Source of the DNA: Trichoplax adhaerens
Lineage: Eukaryota > Placozoa > Uniplacotomia > Trichoplacea > Trichoplacidae
Direction of reading: 5' to 3'
DNA: 64,000 nucleotides
Assembly: GCF_000150275.1 (NCBI RefSeq)
Contig: NW_002060946.1
Location: 4,687,035 to 4,751,034 of the forward strand
In this document: piece by piece, positions 1 through 13,827 of the stretch
Layout of the letters: every line of letters begins with the position of its first letter
Numbering within the stretch: the stretch's first letter is position 1
Position numbers and translations under genes: made by a program
The notes under the pieces: model-generated
Told to the model about the DNA's origin: nothing
The model's database searches: none
Seen by the model: the letters and a program-made list of their open reading frames with translations, nothing else

Positions 1-855
1 GCATGCATCGAGATCTCATCAATTGCCACCAATGAATCCAATTCGCAGTCAATAAGCAATCATTTATTAATACCTATACTTCCATCCTATTACTTTTTAC
101 TGATAGAATGGATATATACAGCATACATTCGTTTGTGTCTTCATGATTAGACTTGATGCCGGTAGAACTGTAGTATAATCGTATATTATAATTACAACGG
201 ATTGCATGGATAATTGTCCTAGCTGTTGAGTGTACTGTATGGCCTACAACTTGCACTCGATTCTTAGAGAGAGAATGGATGATATGCTCTTATGTAGTTT
301 CATAACAATGATTGACTCTGCAGTGTTAGAATAGCCGATAGTGAGCTTAAATTGAGTCTAAATGGTAAGTTCTATTATCATAAATATTTTAGATAGCACA
401 CACTAAATGCAAAGGTCGCAATAATACCACCCAGTTGAAGTATAAGATTGTCAACGCGTAACACATAGACTGTAAACTTACTGTAGTTCAATATTATTAG
501 TCTTGTATATTAATTAAAAAGTCATTTCTACTAAAAATTTACGATCACATAATGACAAAATAGATACAGGTATATTCTTACTGAGGTCTTCAATGAATGG
601 TTCATAACAGCCTGTCGATAAAACCTTAAATGCTATAGTACAGTATATCATAAATCGATTATACGGCTAAAAATAACTAATTGACAGTGAACAGGATACA
701 AAATAGTAATAAGTAAATTGATGTTTTATGAAACTGAAATAGGTAAATGATTATGAAAAAAAATATAGAACTTCATAATTCTACATTTGTGCTATAATAA
801 TTGCAGCAAAGTGCGGCATCATTTATATTAAATTTATTATTGACCATCTTCCATT
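1..855. other. Upstream flank of RPP40, no gene resolved
   Basis: AT-rich sequence with only short open frames of random appearance. The missing N-terminal exon(s) of RPP40 should lie here or before the window. An ATG immediately before a good splice donor (ATG|GTAAGT near 361-369) is visible, but I cannot join it to the gene with confidence. Confidence 0.4.
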
Positions 856-870
856 ATGTTACTAAAACAG

Positions 871-2606
871 GTAGAAGTTGTTATACCCGGAATAGACACG
901 CTACCACCGTTAATTTCCGATTGGTTTACTTCAACAAGCAACTGTCATTATTTTGCTCATCTACCAGTTCATAAGTTCATCGACCTTGATTTTATCAATA
1001 ATGTCATAAGGAAAGGTATAGCAATCTTCATGATAACTGAGATTTATCTTTTGATTTAAAGAAGCACACTTATGTCATAAATGGGAATAATTCTGAAATT
1101 AATATTTTAGCATCTACAGTCAATTTGACATTTACTATATTAATATACAGGTAAATTTACAGCTTTATCTTGCTCTCACGTGGATACTGGCGATAGTATT
1201 GCTATTATACCAACAGGTATCCAAGATTATAACCATCATTATAATCAATACCACACATATGCATATGTTGTCATTCTAATTTAAAGTAATTATGTTATAA
1301 AATTGACAGATACAGCTATACCATATAACAACGGTTGAACTTTTAATCTTTGCAGGTATTTTATATTTTTCATTGATGAAAGATACTTATCAGCAATTAG
1401 GATTGAACGGAAAGTCCTCGAATTTCAAAGGAATTGATCGATTTAGTAAATATTATATTTTACAACATCAGGCAAAAGCATTTAATATATATCAGTTTAA
1501 ACTATACCTACATAATTTCAATGCTCATAACGCATCTACATTTTTTTTACCTAAAGTTGTACAGATAGATCTTCGCGATCCTGCTATCAAATCGGGTTCT
1601 AAATTATATAATCGTATTAACTGGTGCCTAACGACTAACTTTGATATCAAATTTAATTTTTTAATGTCATGGATTCCTGGTATGTAACCAATCTTATTCT
1701 TTCTAAATATTTCTATTCTATTACCTTTTTGTTGCTAGTAGAAGACTGTATAGCAATATCCGTAAACGTAACGCAATTTATATTAGTGCAATTGGAAAGG
1801 ATACATGAATTATTTGCTATTTTTAGACCATGATAACCAATTTAGATTAGAGAGCTGGCTAGAAGGACACAAATACTCAATTAAGCAGTGTTCAAGTATC
1901 CGTAAACATCATGAAAATTTATCTGTACCAGAAATCACTTGGTCATACCCGCAAGGATTTGTAGATGGTGTTGAAGATAAGAGCTGTAACATCTCTAACT
2001 TTTATGAATGGTTAGGAGCGCTATCATGCGATATTGACAGGTAAGTAGATATTATACTGACGCATTTATTACAATCATTTAAAATATTTGCTCCTAATTT
2101 TTTGCTATTTGAAAATTCATTAAATGGCGATATTTTAATTTCTTAATTTCACAGTTCTGTTGGATCACCAGACAATTTCATATCAACCTATACTTGCCCA
2201 ATACCTAATTTTACTGTATCGAATTCCATCACCAGTAGATGTTTAGGCTTTATTTCTACTAATCAGATTAACAATCTAGTGCAAGATATTAGGTAAAGTT
2301 TCTGGTCAATAATTTTGTTAATAAATAGAATGTGTTACTTATTTTCTGCTAAATATAAATGCCAAAAAGGTTACGAGCGCTAATTTTGTTTAAATTGAAT
2401 TAATCAGAAACCGTATTAGTTGGCCTGAAGATATTCCTTGGATAACCGTCAACGTATGGGGATTTCACGATAGTCCAGTATCATGGAAGGGATTTGAGCA
2501 TAATTATTTTGTATGTGGTGATAATAATTACACTATAGTAATATTTCCGGGAACCTCTACTATTTGGTATATTTTTGCCACATCGGCGTACGATTCATAT
2601 TCTTAA
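871..2606 (+). CDS. RPP40: Ribonuclease P/MRP protein subunit p40, N-terminus unresolved
   Basis: This is a protein subunit of nuclear RNase P and RNase MRP, which process tRNA 5' ends and pre-rRNA. Six exons join in frame with GT..AG borders: 871-1015, 1151-1216, 1356-1679, 1800-2040, 2155-2292 and 2408-2606 (stop TAA 2604-2606), giving about 370 residues. Family landmarks in order are HLPVHKFIDLDFI, SLMKDTYQQLGLNG, FDIKFNFLMSWIPG, FYEWLGALSCDID, DNFISTYTCP, and PWITVNVWGFHDSPVSW followed by NYTIVIF. These align with human p40, which is about the same length. Human p40 has roughly 40 more residues before the first exon. An in-frame ATG at 856 lies just upstream of an 'aaaacag' acceptor, so 856 is either a shortened start or intron sequence. 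The internal region (exons 3-4) is more diverged than the C-terminal domain. Identification is from remembered family motifs. Confidence 0.88.
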
Positions 2607-4211
2607 TACAATAGTCATTCTAATTATTTTTCATATTTGGCTATACTACTAGCACAAATCTGTATATATATATATATACTAACATATATACATATATGTC
2701 TGCAAGTATAACAGATATTGGATATATCGAGCTGATTATATATGTATTATTAAAAGGAGTTAATACTTGTTAACAATTTTGCATGTAATAAAATTTTGAT
2801 GGTTCACGAAATCTTCTTAGGCTAACCGAATCCTAAATTAGGTTATTTGCTAGTATCAGTAATTACTGACTTGATTTGAGGTGATACATAATTTTGCATG
2901 CAGAATCGGCGGACGCCATGGTTTAAGGCCGAAAGCCCTTTACAAGCCAATTGAATCTAAAATTATGAATCTATTGAAAAATTTGTTTATTCGTGTTGTA
3001 ACACAATATTCTCGTACATAGGGCATTAAAATACCATAACTGGAAGCCATACACCTTGTGTATCACTCTAAAATTGGTTCTTATTTAATATGATGCACTG
3101 TTTAGTGTTTATATCTTCATTATCGTGGCTGCCTATAGAGTTATTGCGGTAATTAATTTAAGAACATTAAAATGAAACCAATTTTGAAATTTCGGTAATA
3201 GCCTGCAGTAAAAAATCTCACAACCGTAATTTCGAATAATTGCAAAGATAAACATGTCTGAAAGATTAATGCTTTGCGTATAATATAATTTAAGGTTGTA
3301 CAATATATGAATGTATGGATGTGTAAAGTCTATTCTGAAAACTCTAAACGCATCTTTAAAATGTAAAGTATTCAGATCTTATTTACAATGTACATTATTA
3401 CCGTCATTAGATTACAATATGCGTTAGATGATTTCGATCGATATGCTAAACATTACCAAAATGATAAATATCTTAAATTATACATAATATCATGCTAAGC
3501 TTTTACATAATATTATGCGTTACATTCAACTTAAATGTAAAGATGTCATTAGCTTAGAACACGCATTATCTTAAAACAGAAGGCGATCTTTGTTAACACA
3601 GTAAAAAGTTTTTTAACACTGTAGATACGAGTACATAAATAGTTTCTAATGAAATAATAAAACCAGCGTACGCTGTTGGCAATTCAATAATATATTAGCG
3701 GAATGTAATAGTTACTGCAACTACAGACACGATACTGGTATAGAAATAAATTTGTGTAATCAGTCGTGTACGTAAAACCGTTATCTCTTTATGCTTTCAT
3801 CTCTCTAATTTTAAAGAAGAAAATTGCATCGAATACTCGCTTAAAGTCATCGATATATTTTCCCGCAATTGGGGTAAAATTCCATTAGTTTATTAGTTAT
3901 AAGAAATAACTTGCGAATTATTCACGTTAGCTCCTACCAGATTTTTTGGTTATTAATAAGGCCAGATTTTGATTATCCATGCGAGAATCATAAAATAGCA
4001 ATATTTCGAGAACAAATATAGCATGATTTAAAATATGCTATTTGCTGATAGCCAGGGAGACAAGGTATTTCCTTATATCTATGTGTAGAGTATACTTAAC
4101 ATGTTTGAAATGAATTTTTTAGCCATGCATAAGTTTTAAATTTTGGGTATGAATTATTGATATGAAACTATAAATAATTAATCATCAATCAGTCTTGGAA
4201 TATTACAGTAT
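2607..4211. other. Intergenic region with TA microsatellite
   Basis: No gene is supported. A short (TA)n-rich run lies at about 2663-2700. The rest is AT-rich with no ORF of note on either strand. It separates the 3' end of RPP40 from the 3' end of the minus-strand gene, so the two genes are convergent. Confidence 0.5.
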
Positions 4212-5225
4212 TTATCTCTCAATAAACTGATTTGTAGCAATATTTTTATTTTTAGGTAGAAATCGACCATCGACAAAACGCAATCGAGTCAAATCGTTGA
4301 AATACTTGTTGTAATCATCTGGAGCTCGATGTAGACCTAATGATAGATGTGAAAGATAGGAAGACGCTGTTGATGATTGTTCTAATGGTTTCAAGTGGTA
4401 GCGATCACTGCTAACCGGTTGGATGGTCATTTTATTTACTGACAATTCAGGATTGCTTATCTTACCGGATTTGGTTAATTGCACCTGATGTTGATTATAA
4501 TTTTTTTGACACAGTATTTTATGGTTACTATCCTGATTAAGATATTGTTGATTTGAAGCATCTTTAGCGCAATTATCGTCATCGGATTTCATTTTTGTAA
4601 TATGAAGAGCTTTACTTTTCTCACCATAATTAAGGTTGTCATCTTGATGGCTTCTAGAAATAGTATGGCCGTTATATTGATGTTGTGGTAGTACCGGCGG
4701 TTGTTGATCGTCTATAATACCATGTCGGCCAGTAAGACGCTCACGATTTTGATCATTTAAGATCGTTTTGTATTTATTAAGTGACTGGTTAGGATCTGAG
4801 TAGCCTTTATAACGATATTTATAAGTGACTGGATCAACATTAACATAGTAGACTAATTCATTATTATCTGTATGATAATTGAATCTCCTAACAGGATGTA
4901 AAGATTTCTTACTATTTTTATTACCGCCATTACTTTGACTAGAAGTGTGATGATGTGATTGTTGGCTTTCTTTATCGTTAGGGTGATGTTGACTTGTTAT
5001 TATATAACCAGCGTAAGGTTTAGCTTGGCTCCAACCGTAACACATTGAATAGTTATTGATTTCAACATGGGAATGGCATCTGGCTAAGTTACCATCATAA
5101 ACTCCACTACACATGATAAGGTTATCTCGAATATTTTGCGCCGTTTCAAAATCAACATTTTGGCAGGATGAGCGTATATTTGTAGGTGATCTTGATACAG
5201 ACAATGTTGGTGTTGATTCAGACAT
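4212..5225 (-). CDS. Unrecognised polar 337-residue protein, single exon
   Basis: This is by far the longest non-repetitive open frame in the window (337 residues, ATG 5225-5223), in a genome where open frames over 100 codons are rare, so it is very probably coding. I do not recognise the family. The first ~90 residues are Ser/Cys-containing (FETAQNIRDNLIM, EINNYSMCYGWSQAKPYAGY). Residues ~90-110 are His/Ser/Gln-rich. The middle has a Tyr-rich segment (ELVYYVNVDPVTYKYRYKGY). The C-terminus is compact and Leu/Arg-rich (YNKYFNDLTRLRFVDGRFLP). No signal peptide or membrane segment is visible, so a cytoplasmic or nuclear protein is likely. Short conserved-looking islands in a polar, disordered background are common in cytoskeletal and ciliary accessory proteins, but nothing here proves that. 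It could also be the main exon of a longer gene, since upstream exons cannot be excluded. Confidence 0.7.
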   Translation of the reverse strand: MSESTPTLSVSRSPTNIRSSCQNVDFETAQNIRDNLIMCSGVYDGNLARCHSHVEINNYSMCYGWSQAKPYAGYIITSQHHPNDKESQQSHHHTSSQSNGGNKNSKKSLHPVRRFNYHTDNNELVYYVNVDPVTYKYRYKGYSDPNQSLNKYKTILNDQNRERLTGRHGIIDDQQPPVLPQHQYNGHTISRSHQDDNLNYGEKSKALHITKMKSDDDNCAKDASNQQYLNQDSNHKILCQKNYNQHQVQLTKSGKISNPELSVNKMTIQPVSSDRYHLKPLEQSSTASSYLSHLSLGLHRAPDDYNKYFNDLTRLRFVDGRFLPKNKNIATNQFIER

Positions 5226-8160
5226 TTCTAGTGTTGTTTACTAACCATGAATTGAAATAATATAGAAAGAAAAAACTGGAAAGAACACTCTCAAGTCTCG
5301 ATAGATGCCTACCGAAGTGTGTTGAAAGAATAATTTTACTGCCGCATAAAGTACTCTCTCCTGTATTATAATTATAGTAGAGTGTATAAAATTTAAAATC
5401 GTTTGATTTCCATATCCGTCATACCTTACTTTACTCCATCTATTGGCAATCTAAGTTCAGGCCTATAAATGTACGGCTGAATATAGCTTATTCTCATCGA
5501 TATTAGTGATGAAAGAAAAAAATTTCATATTATAAATGATGACAGCAACCGTCTAAATTTACATATAAACTGTAACTGGATGCTTGTTGTTATGGTGGTA
5601 TGATACACTATAGATATTATCTTTAAATACTAATGTATGGACTCCTATATAACAGGTTAGGCATAGCTGGATAGCATCATGGGGCATATGATGATTAAGG
5701 TCTTTCAAGTAGGGCGTCGTTACATTGTTTGTTATTTTTCATCATCACAACGAGGTCATTATTTCAGCAGTAATTATTAGATAATACTGATTCTATTCAG
5801 TCTTTTCTTCAATATTATAATGCTATCTAGAATAATAACAAACGTTATCAGTTTATTACTATATTAAACAATTGTAGCTATTGTTCTATATGTCAAAATG
5901 GGTCACGATTGAAGAAAGATCTTGACTGTATAGTTTTTCAATATCAAAGAAAGGAAATTCTGGTTATGCTGATGAAATAACATTTCAATTTGCGTTTGTA
6001 GCCTGCCTACTACGCTGAATTCTATCATTTAAGAAGAACCTTATATGCGTAACAAGTTTGCCTTATCACAATTTACTTTCAGATAATTACATTGTCAAGT
6101 ATAGAAGTAGGGTAAATTGTTGGGCTTAAAAAAAATTCTAGTAGTTTAGTATTCTCATTCTACATTATTATAGTACTTTTTAGCCAAGTAAGTACAAGAT
6201 ATCATTGTTTTAGGATAATTATAGATCTATGGGATACCGTATGCATTTACGGTAAGCTAATGTTGAATGTTAGTTTACAAAGTTGAAATAGAACAAATGG
6301 TAGAATAGAAGTGTTTCGAATGGTCTAACTTATTTAGTTGCTATAAATTAAAGCATCACTACCGTCTCTTTCTGCCAATTATGAGTTGATAAATCACAGT
6401 GGAATCACTAAATTAATGTTTAATTTTCAAAATACAGCCCTACAGATCTAAACTATTGCGATATTTTAGAATAAATCATATAGATCAAATTCTTCAGGCC
6501 GGAATGGCTCCATAAACCATATACATGGGTATTGATTGATCAAGTTGGAGTACAAGTAGCAAGAGTTACAAAGGAATAAAAATATGAGATCTAGTACTTC
6601 CAGAAATGTAGATTATCCGATTTCTATGCATGAGATCGTATCAATCGCCCACCTTAAGCAATTATGAAATGATGGCATGCCACTAGTGGATTAACGCTTA
6701 ATTTTAATGCTCATAACAGTTTTTGCACGAAATAATAACGCTTTTAGATCAATCATATCAGTGTCGACTATTTCTTTTAAGTAGTTGAGTTAAAAAAGTA
6801 TACTATTAGTAGATATCCTTCAAATTAGGTAGCCAAGATATAAATAGTATGCATGATATAAATTAGCTCTGCTAGATAATTACTCGTTTAAGTTTAAAAA
6901 GCATGCACTGAACACTAATATAACTCGTAGCAAACGGATGCTGAATCGAAAGCTTTTAGGGTAACAACGAAATGAATGTTGTATTTAATGTACTTCATCT
7001 CTGTAGATTACTCGGTCTCTATTAAATGTTATCTGCTTCTTGTGTTCTTTTTAGTGATCAAGGTGCATATTTCACCGGAGCAATACCAATATTTGCGTAC
7101 ATGCCATACTATAATCCCGATGTCGAGATATGAAAGCACCCGTTACCTACTGGTATAACCGTAATTGTTCACATTTACGGAACGTCATATTTCGAGTTAT
7201 ATTAAAAATAAATTTACAAAAATTTCCTACCGTCTTGCTATGAGCAACCGGTCCTCACGTGAACTAATTCATTAAAAGCCCTGAAAATGCATCATAATAA
7301 AATAAGGTACTTGTTAGTGCTCTCTTTCTTATCTAGCAATATTTGCACTATATTCTTTAATGTAGATTATACAAACATTTATTCTACGAAACCATATTCG
7401 AGTTATAAATTAAAAGTGGTAGTTCCTTTTTTATTAATCTATCCAAATAATAGGGTTATTTTCTAAATCAGATATTAATTGCCGGTATATGAATAAACGG
7501 TAAATTAAACGAACCTTAAAATAGACGGAAGTGTTCATAGCATTTATGATATAAACATTAAGATATGATGACGATATTTGAACCAGCTATTAACTTTTAA
7601 GCGTGATTGTAAGTATATTAAGATGAAATTATAACCAAAACATACGAATATTCCATTTTTAAACTAACTCATAACTACAGAAGTTATATAACAATACAAG
7701 GTACAAACCAGAATACATGCTAATGCTCTAAAATAGGTCAAAGTATTACGGATACGAAGACATATTAGAAATACTTTAAGTTAATTATTTGTTTGACCAG
7801 AATTATTCCAAGGTGAAACTTTTAATTATTGAAATTATATAAACAAAGGAAATGGAATACAGCATACATGCATACAGGATGGAAATGACCATATGTACAT
7901 ACGTATTGATATTATAATTATTGGAAACTTCCAAATATTTTCCTGACAATAAGTATTCTGTAGCTTACTTCATAACCATTTACAGTAAATTAGAAAACGG
8001 CTGTTCCAATTCTAACTTCGGCACATATGAAAATTTATTTCTAATCGCAAAATTTATCAGTTTCTCACCATACCTTTCAGTCACGATGTCAAAATTTCGT
8101 AGAACCTATATTTCATAGTAAATATCAGGTAAATATTCCAAGAAATTCTTGATAATTCTT
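5226..8160. other. Intergenic, no gene seen
   Basis: AT-rich sequence. The short open frames at 6976-7158 and 7921-8118 show no family resemblance and no consistent splice structure. The proximal part presumably holds the promoter of the minus-strand gene. Confidence 0.45.
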
Positions 8161-8400
8161 NNNNNNNNNNNNNNNNNNNNNNNNNNNNNNNNNNNNNNNN
8201 NNNNNNNNNNNNNNNNNNNNNNNNNNNNNNNNNNNNNNNNNNNNNNNNNNNNNNNNNNNNNNNNNNNNNNNNNNNNNNNNNNNNNNNNNNNNNNNNNNNN
8301 NNNNNNNNNNNNNNNNNNNNNNNNNNNNNNNNNNNNNNNNNNNNNNNNNNNNNNNNNNNNNNNNNNNNNNNNNNNNNNNNNNNNNNNNNNNNNNNNNNNN
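8161..8400. other. Assembly gap of 240 N
   Basis: Run of unspecified bases. Any open frame spanning it is meaningless. Confidence 0.99.
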
Positions 8401-9591
8401 ATTGCTTTCTAACAGCTGCCTTTAGTATTTGATTAAGGTATCAATATCATTATTTTTTAATTTACAATAGTCTAGAATATTTATTTACAGTACAGCACTC
8501 ATATCTAATTCTGTCAAATAAATGGACCCGTCAACAATTTAGAATTGTCTTTTAACCTTTTTAATCGTAAGCATTCCCTTTTGCAGATTTATAACCCTTT
8601 AAAAAGACTATATTTGTATAGTGCCATAATTGGATGGAAAATATATGCAACTTTAGTGAGTCTCCAATTCAATACCAAGATGTTTTAGATCTATTTAACT
8701 GTAGAATCATTTTATAAAGTATTAGAAACAAGAACAAATGAAATACCTTCTGTAGGCGATGAATTTTCGATCATTTTTGGTTATTTCTATTATCGTACAT
8801 TTTTAGCAGATGTACGGGTATCTCAAATAATTCTTATAAGGATAAAAGTATCAAGCTATACTATATGCCGTTGCGTCTTTACAGAAAGCGTTCTAGCAAC
8901 ACCAGCAATGAGCATGTAGCACCATCTAGTAAACTTTCAGAGACAAGAATACGAGACTATAAACAACAGCAGAATGAATGCATCTATAGAACTAGGTCTT
9001 GAAACCTCAGTTTATACTTATATCCAGATTTCTGCTATATTTTATCGATATATTGATATATTGTCTTCAAGTCTACTTCATTCGGATAGATTATATATAG
9101 TATAATGCAATTTAATTTTCGATAGTGTACTATCAAAGCTTCTTCTACAACGTTAAATACTAATAATAAGTAATTTTTTTCATCAACTTCGTGCTAATTC
9201 ATTGATAAAATCCTTATGTCATACACATGAGTTTACTCTATTCTAATGTTACTTCACGCAAATAACTTTTTAGAAAGCTCTAAATTGTATTAATAAGCTA
9301 TAAAATTCTTCCCTATCATTTAATTTCAGCTGTAAGGAATCATTCTGATTTATTTTAAGCTAATCTTTTAATAATTTCATGCCAGCGAGTGTTATGATAT
9401 TATGGAAGATGCATTTTCACCAGAACGGTCAATATCAGTTATAATGAGTAATGTTACATTATGGTTTTAATTTTTAGCTTCTACAATAACAAATAATGCT
9501 GACGAAAGGATACAATTACTGTAATCATTCATTAATACTCTAGTATTGTACAGTAATGTCATCTATAACTCAATAACCGATGAAATGAGAC

Positions 9592-10210
9592 ACTTATAGT
9601 AACGATGAAATATAAACTATTGTAGCCTTATTAATATTACAAGCAGAATCGCCGCCTCAAGTCCTCTTAAATCTCACAAAATTCAATATCTCATTGACTC
9701 TAGTACTCTATCAATATTATTTAAAATAACCATTGAAGTAATAGGATCAACTTAGATAGTAATAGGCGTAATATCTGAAATATTATACATCAAATAGACT
9801 ATAGGAATAATCAAAATAAAATACTTATTACGCATTCTACATTAAGTTTCGGTACCGGTAATTGTAAACATTTTAAATTGATCAAAAAGCCTCAGAATGA
9901 GAAGAGTTACTTATTTCTATAGTAACGATGAAATAAACTGCTATTACTCTTACTAATTTTACAACACAATTATTTGCCTCAAGTCCTCTTATATCTCCAA
10001 AAAGTCAAGATCTCATCGATGTTACAGCTTTACAGATGCAATTTAAAGTAAGCATTGAAGTAATATAGTCAATTTGGGTAGTGCTAGGCGTAATATTCGA
10101 AATATTATACATCAAATAGACTATGGAAATAACCAAATACAATACTTACTACGCATTTTAGACCATATATAGGTTATCGTTAATATTTTATATTGATTGG
10201 AAAGCTTTGT
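9592..10210. repeat. Diverged direct duplication, unit ~320 bp, 2 copies
   Basis: A block beginning 'agtaacgatgaaat' near 9599 recurs near 9922. Further matches occur in the same order: 'gcctcaagtcctctta' (9653 and 9975), 'gcgtaatat...gaaatattatacatcaaatagacta' (9766 and 10089) and 'acttacta/ttacgcatt'. Noncoding, with many substitutions and small indels. Confidence 0.75.
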
Positions 10211-13200
10211 ATCTCAATATTACAATACCAGAAATATTTGAATGGCGAAAAAATCTTTACCTTATTGCCCTTCTTCTCATACATCATCCTCTATTTGATC
10301 GTTATTTTACCTTCGGTACCATAATTAAACATGATGAGAACAAACAATTAATTGTCTACCGGCAAAGTAAATCCGTTCCCTCGACTGTCCAGTATAATAG
10401 AGTTAGTGGAAATAACCATTGCATCGATCATAAATTGACTTAGCCTAACAGTTAAATAATGATAATATGGCTTAACTAATGTTATAATTTAGATTGGTTT
10501 GCATTTTGTGGCTATAAAGCAAAATTTAGATACTATTGGATGTTGCAATTTTATATTAATTAATTTTCATTTTTCATTAACGGTATTCCAATTTCATTTT
10601 GCATAATTAACATCAGTAGGATAAAAGGTATTATACGGAGGATTGTAGAAAATATAAATTTTACAATGCGTTGTCATGATTAAATGATTGGAATCTATTT
10701 TTAAGATGTTGACAACGTTGATTTTAAATCAGGTCTCCGCCTATGATAGGGTTAATTTTAATATGATATGTTCACGTCAAGGTATTTATTGCTGATACAA
10801 TAACTTAACTTAATATTAATTATCGAGATTTAGGCATAGTTCCTTATATAGTGTAATTAACTTAAATTACTTATTTTTACTTATATATTACTTCATAAAG
10901 TAGACACTACATAATATTTTCCTTCGTATAACATATTGTGATGGAGGGTTCAATATCTCGGAGGATTGAGATTTAGTTGCCATTTACAATTAGTACACTA
11001 AAAGTTGTATAAAAGTTATACTTTATTTAAGTAGTAAAGTAAGTACAGTGAGGTAGTTACGACATACCGGCATGCAAGCTGTCGTGAGTAACGTGTGAAG
11101 GAAGACTAACCAGAAACTAACGATTTCTGAGGTGGAAAACGGTGGTATTTATAGTTTAAAGACAGAGCACATGTAGAGAATAGGATTGTAGAATTAGATA
11201 CAACATATACCATAACAGGTTACAACATATCTGATGATTGTATCAGCAGCGAGCACTGTAATAACTAAATACAGTAGCCTATATATGAATGTGAAGTAAG
11301 CGGACTGTAGATATATCTAAATATAAGAGCAAAGCAACATGTCTATATTTAAGAGTAGAATATAGTTACAGTATATTCTAAATGCACTACACATATTCAC
11401 CAAAAATATTATTTGAGTCATAGAAATTAGCGATAAGCATTGTAGATCTATTTGTTTATCCAGTTCATTTAGTTAGGAAAAATAGATGTCACCAACGAAT
11501 AATAGGATAAAATATTAATCCAAAGCCGATACATTATCAACGAGTAGCAAGGTCAAAGTACCTAGAACTCTCCGATTTCCCTTGCCTCATTATCTTAGCC
11601 TTCTCAGGCCTTGTATACTGTCCATTATATGAAATAATATAAAGTAAAAATAACTAAATTTAAGTCAATTACACTATGTAAGAAACCATACGTAAGTATT
11701 AATAATTGTTACTAACGTAGGTTATTGAATCAGCAATAAATACTATAACTCGGATATTACATAATCTATCGATGCGATCCGAGGAACGATGACAAGTACG
11801 ATGCCCAAGAAATTAAGGGTAAGCATGCTTAGCTGATTGCGTAATCTTTAATTAATGCTTAAAACGTTCCTCTTAAGTTAAATTTCAGTCAATTCAATGG
11901 TCTTTGAGAGTGTCGGTCAATGCAATTATAAGGGCAAAATTTCAATACACATTGTAATTCACTTGGTTATCGCAAATCGATTATTGCCTTGAATTTTGAA
12001 CATTGGCTATACCTTTGAATCGATAAAAAGGAGTTTTACTACTGCTAAAGATTGGTTGTTATTGTTTATAAAATTTTAATGTTACTATTTACAACAATTT
12101 GCAGAATTTTCGATTAATAGGTAGTGTTGATATTCTATTTGGCAAGATAAAATGTATTGATCAACTTAGCGACAGTTAATCAAATTATCATTTATAAAGT
12201 AGAACATCTTTACGTCATGTGATATTTTTACTTAGAGTAAATAAGTGTGAATATAGAAATGAGATTTTAACATTGTGATCTAGTAGAATTTGTAATGAAA
12301 AGAGGTTTGTAGCCAAGTAATTAAGCTTGAAATGCTCCTTATATTTAAGTGATATTTTTATTTTGAAATTAATAGTTTGTTCAAATCGATCACTACCAAC
12401 TTGTAGCGATACCTATATGCTATGATGTGAAATTAAAGTAAATCATTCAAATCGATGGTGATGTAGAATAAGGAAGATACATCGATAATTATAATAAGTA
12501 TCATAGCCATCAAAAGTATCCATTTTATTAGTTAAAGAAATGAGTATAGAGAAAGCAGGAAGCCAGAGTTGATATTCTCATATAATTTAGTATGCTAGTT
12601 GGTAACCTTAATACTAATGTATAAAGGTAGAAAAATACAAGCTAAAATGTTATAACTTATTTAATTTATGGATGCTAATAACAATAGCTGTACAGCAGTT
12701 ATCAGCCAAACTATATTTTCCCTTGATTTCTTTTTATAACATTAATTAGTTAGATACTGGTATAAAAAAATAAAGGGAGTTGACTATAAACTGTTGTTAC
12801 AATTAGCATTGGACATTTAGACTCTTATTATCTTCAATTCACCGTAAGACAAAGATGGCAATATATTAAATCTCTTATTAGTAATGATTGACATAAAAAA
12901 TAACTGTTTAGAATATCTAACCTATATTTATATGGGTACTAGTACTCAAGAACGAGTAGTACTGTATAATAGAATAAATACCAACATTGAAATAAACATC
13001 CACGTCAATTATGCTGTCGCATTTTAAAAATTTATAACTTCATAAACATGCCCATTACAGCAAAACCCAATAGGCAAATGATAATCTTGACTTAGGGCTG
13101 GTAAATTGATAGATGAAATGTAAACAAGATGATTGCAAAAGTGGTGGGGTTAGAACTATTAATAATTCCGTAATTGATACAATGTATTAAAAAGTAGGCT

Positions 13201-13271
13201 AGATATTTGTACGAAGTCTATCTTGCATTAGTTCATGATTTTAGTATATTATCTACCTAATAGTAAGAAAT

Positions 13272-13571
13272 ATCAACATTGTACAATGTTGGTAACATAG
13301 CCTTTAATAATTAAAAATTAAAAATTAAATCGTAAATAACATGACTGATTAGAATATAGTTTAGACATATCTATAATTACATACGCGTGTATTATGCGGT
13401 CAATTACAGGAAAAAATATATCAACGTAGTGCCGGTAATATAACCTTTAATAATTAAAAATTAAAAATTAAAATGGCAAACGGCACGATTAATTAGAATG
13501 CAGTTTAGATATATCAATGAATACATATGCGTATATTATGCGGTCAATCATTGAAGAAAAATATATCAACG
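13272..13571. repeat. Tandem duplication, unit ~150 bp, 2 copies
   Basis: Both copies contain 'cctttaataattaaaaatt' followed by a second 'aaaaatta', then 'gattagaat' or 'aattagaat', 'tagtttaga' or 'cagtttaga', 'tattatgcggtcaat' and 'aaaaatatatcaacgta'. The first copy starts at a perfect 18-bp palindrome (13274-13291, half-site caacattgt). Confidence 0.85.
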
Positions 13572-13827
13572 TAATATTGGGTCATCACGATCTGCAAATT
13601 TGTCTAGATAACAAACAATAAAAATAATACACCAATCATGCAAGGTAACAGAAAATTTAATACGACATAATAGAATTTATTTCTGGCTAAATCAAACATA
13701 AAACCAGACGTGATTACATAATATATCAATTGGAAAGACAGCTGCATGAAATTAGGTTAAATCAGTTTAAGAGCTTACGATTCGATGTGTTACATTGAAC
13801 AATACATTAGTTATAATAATAGATATA

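Noticed and set aside
8149-8412. Open frame of unknown residues
   Set aside because: Spans the N gap only.
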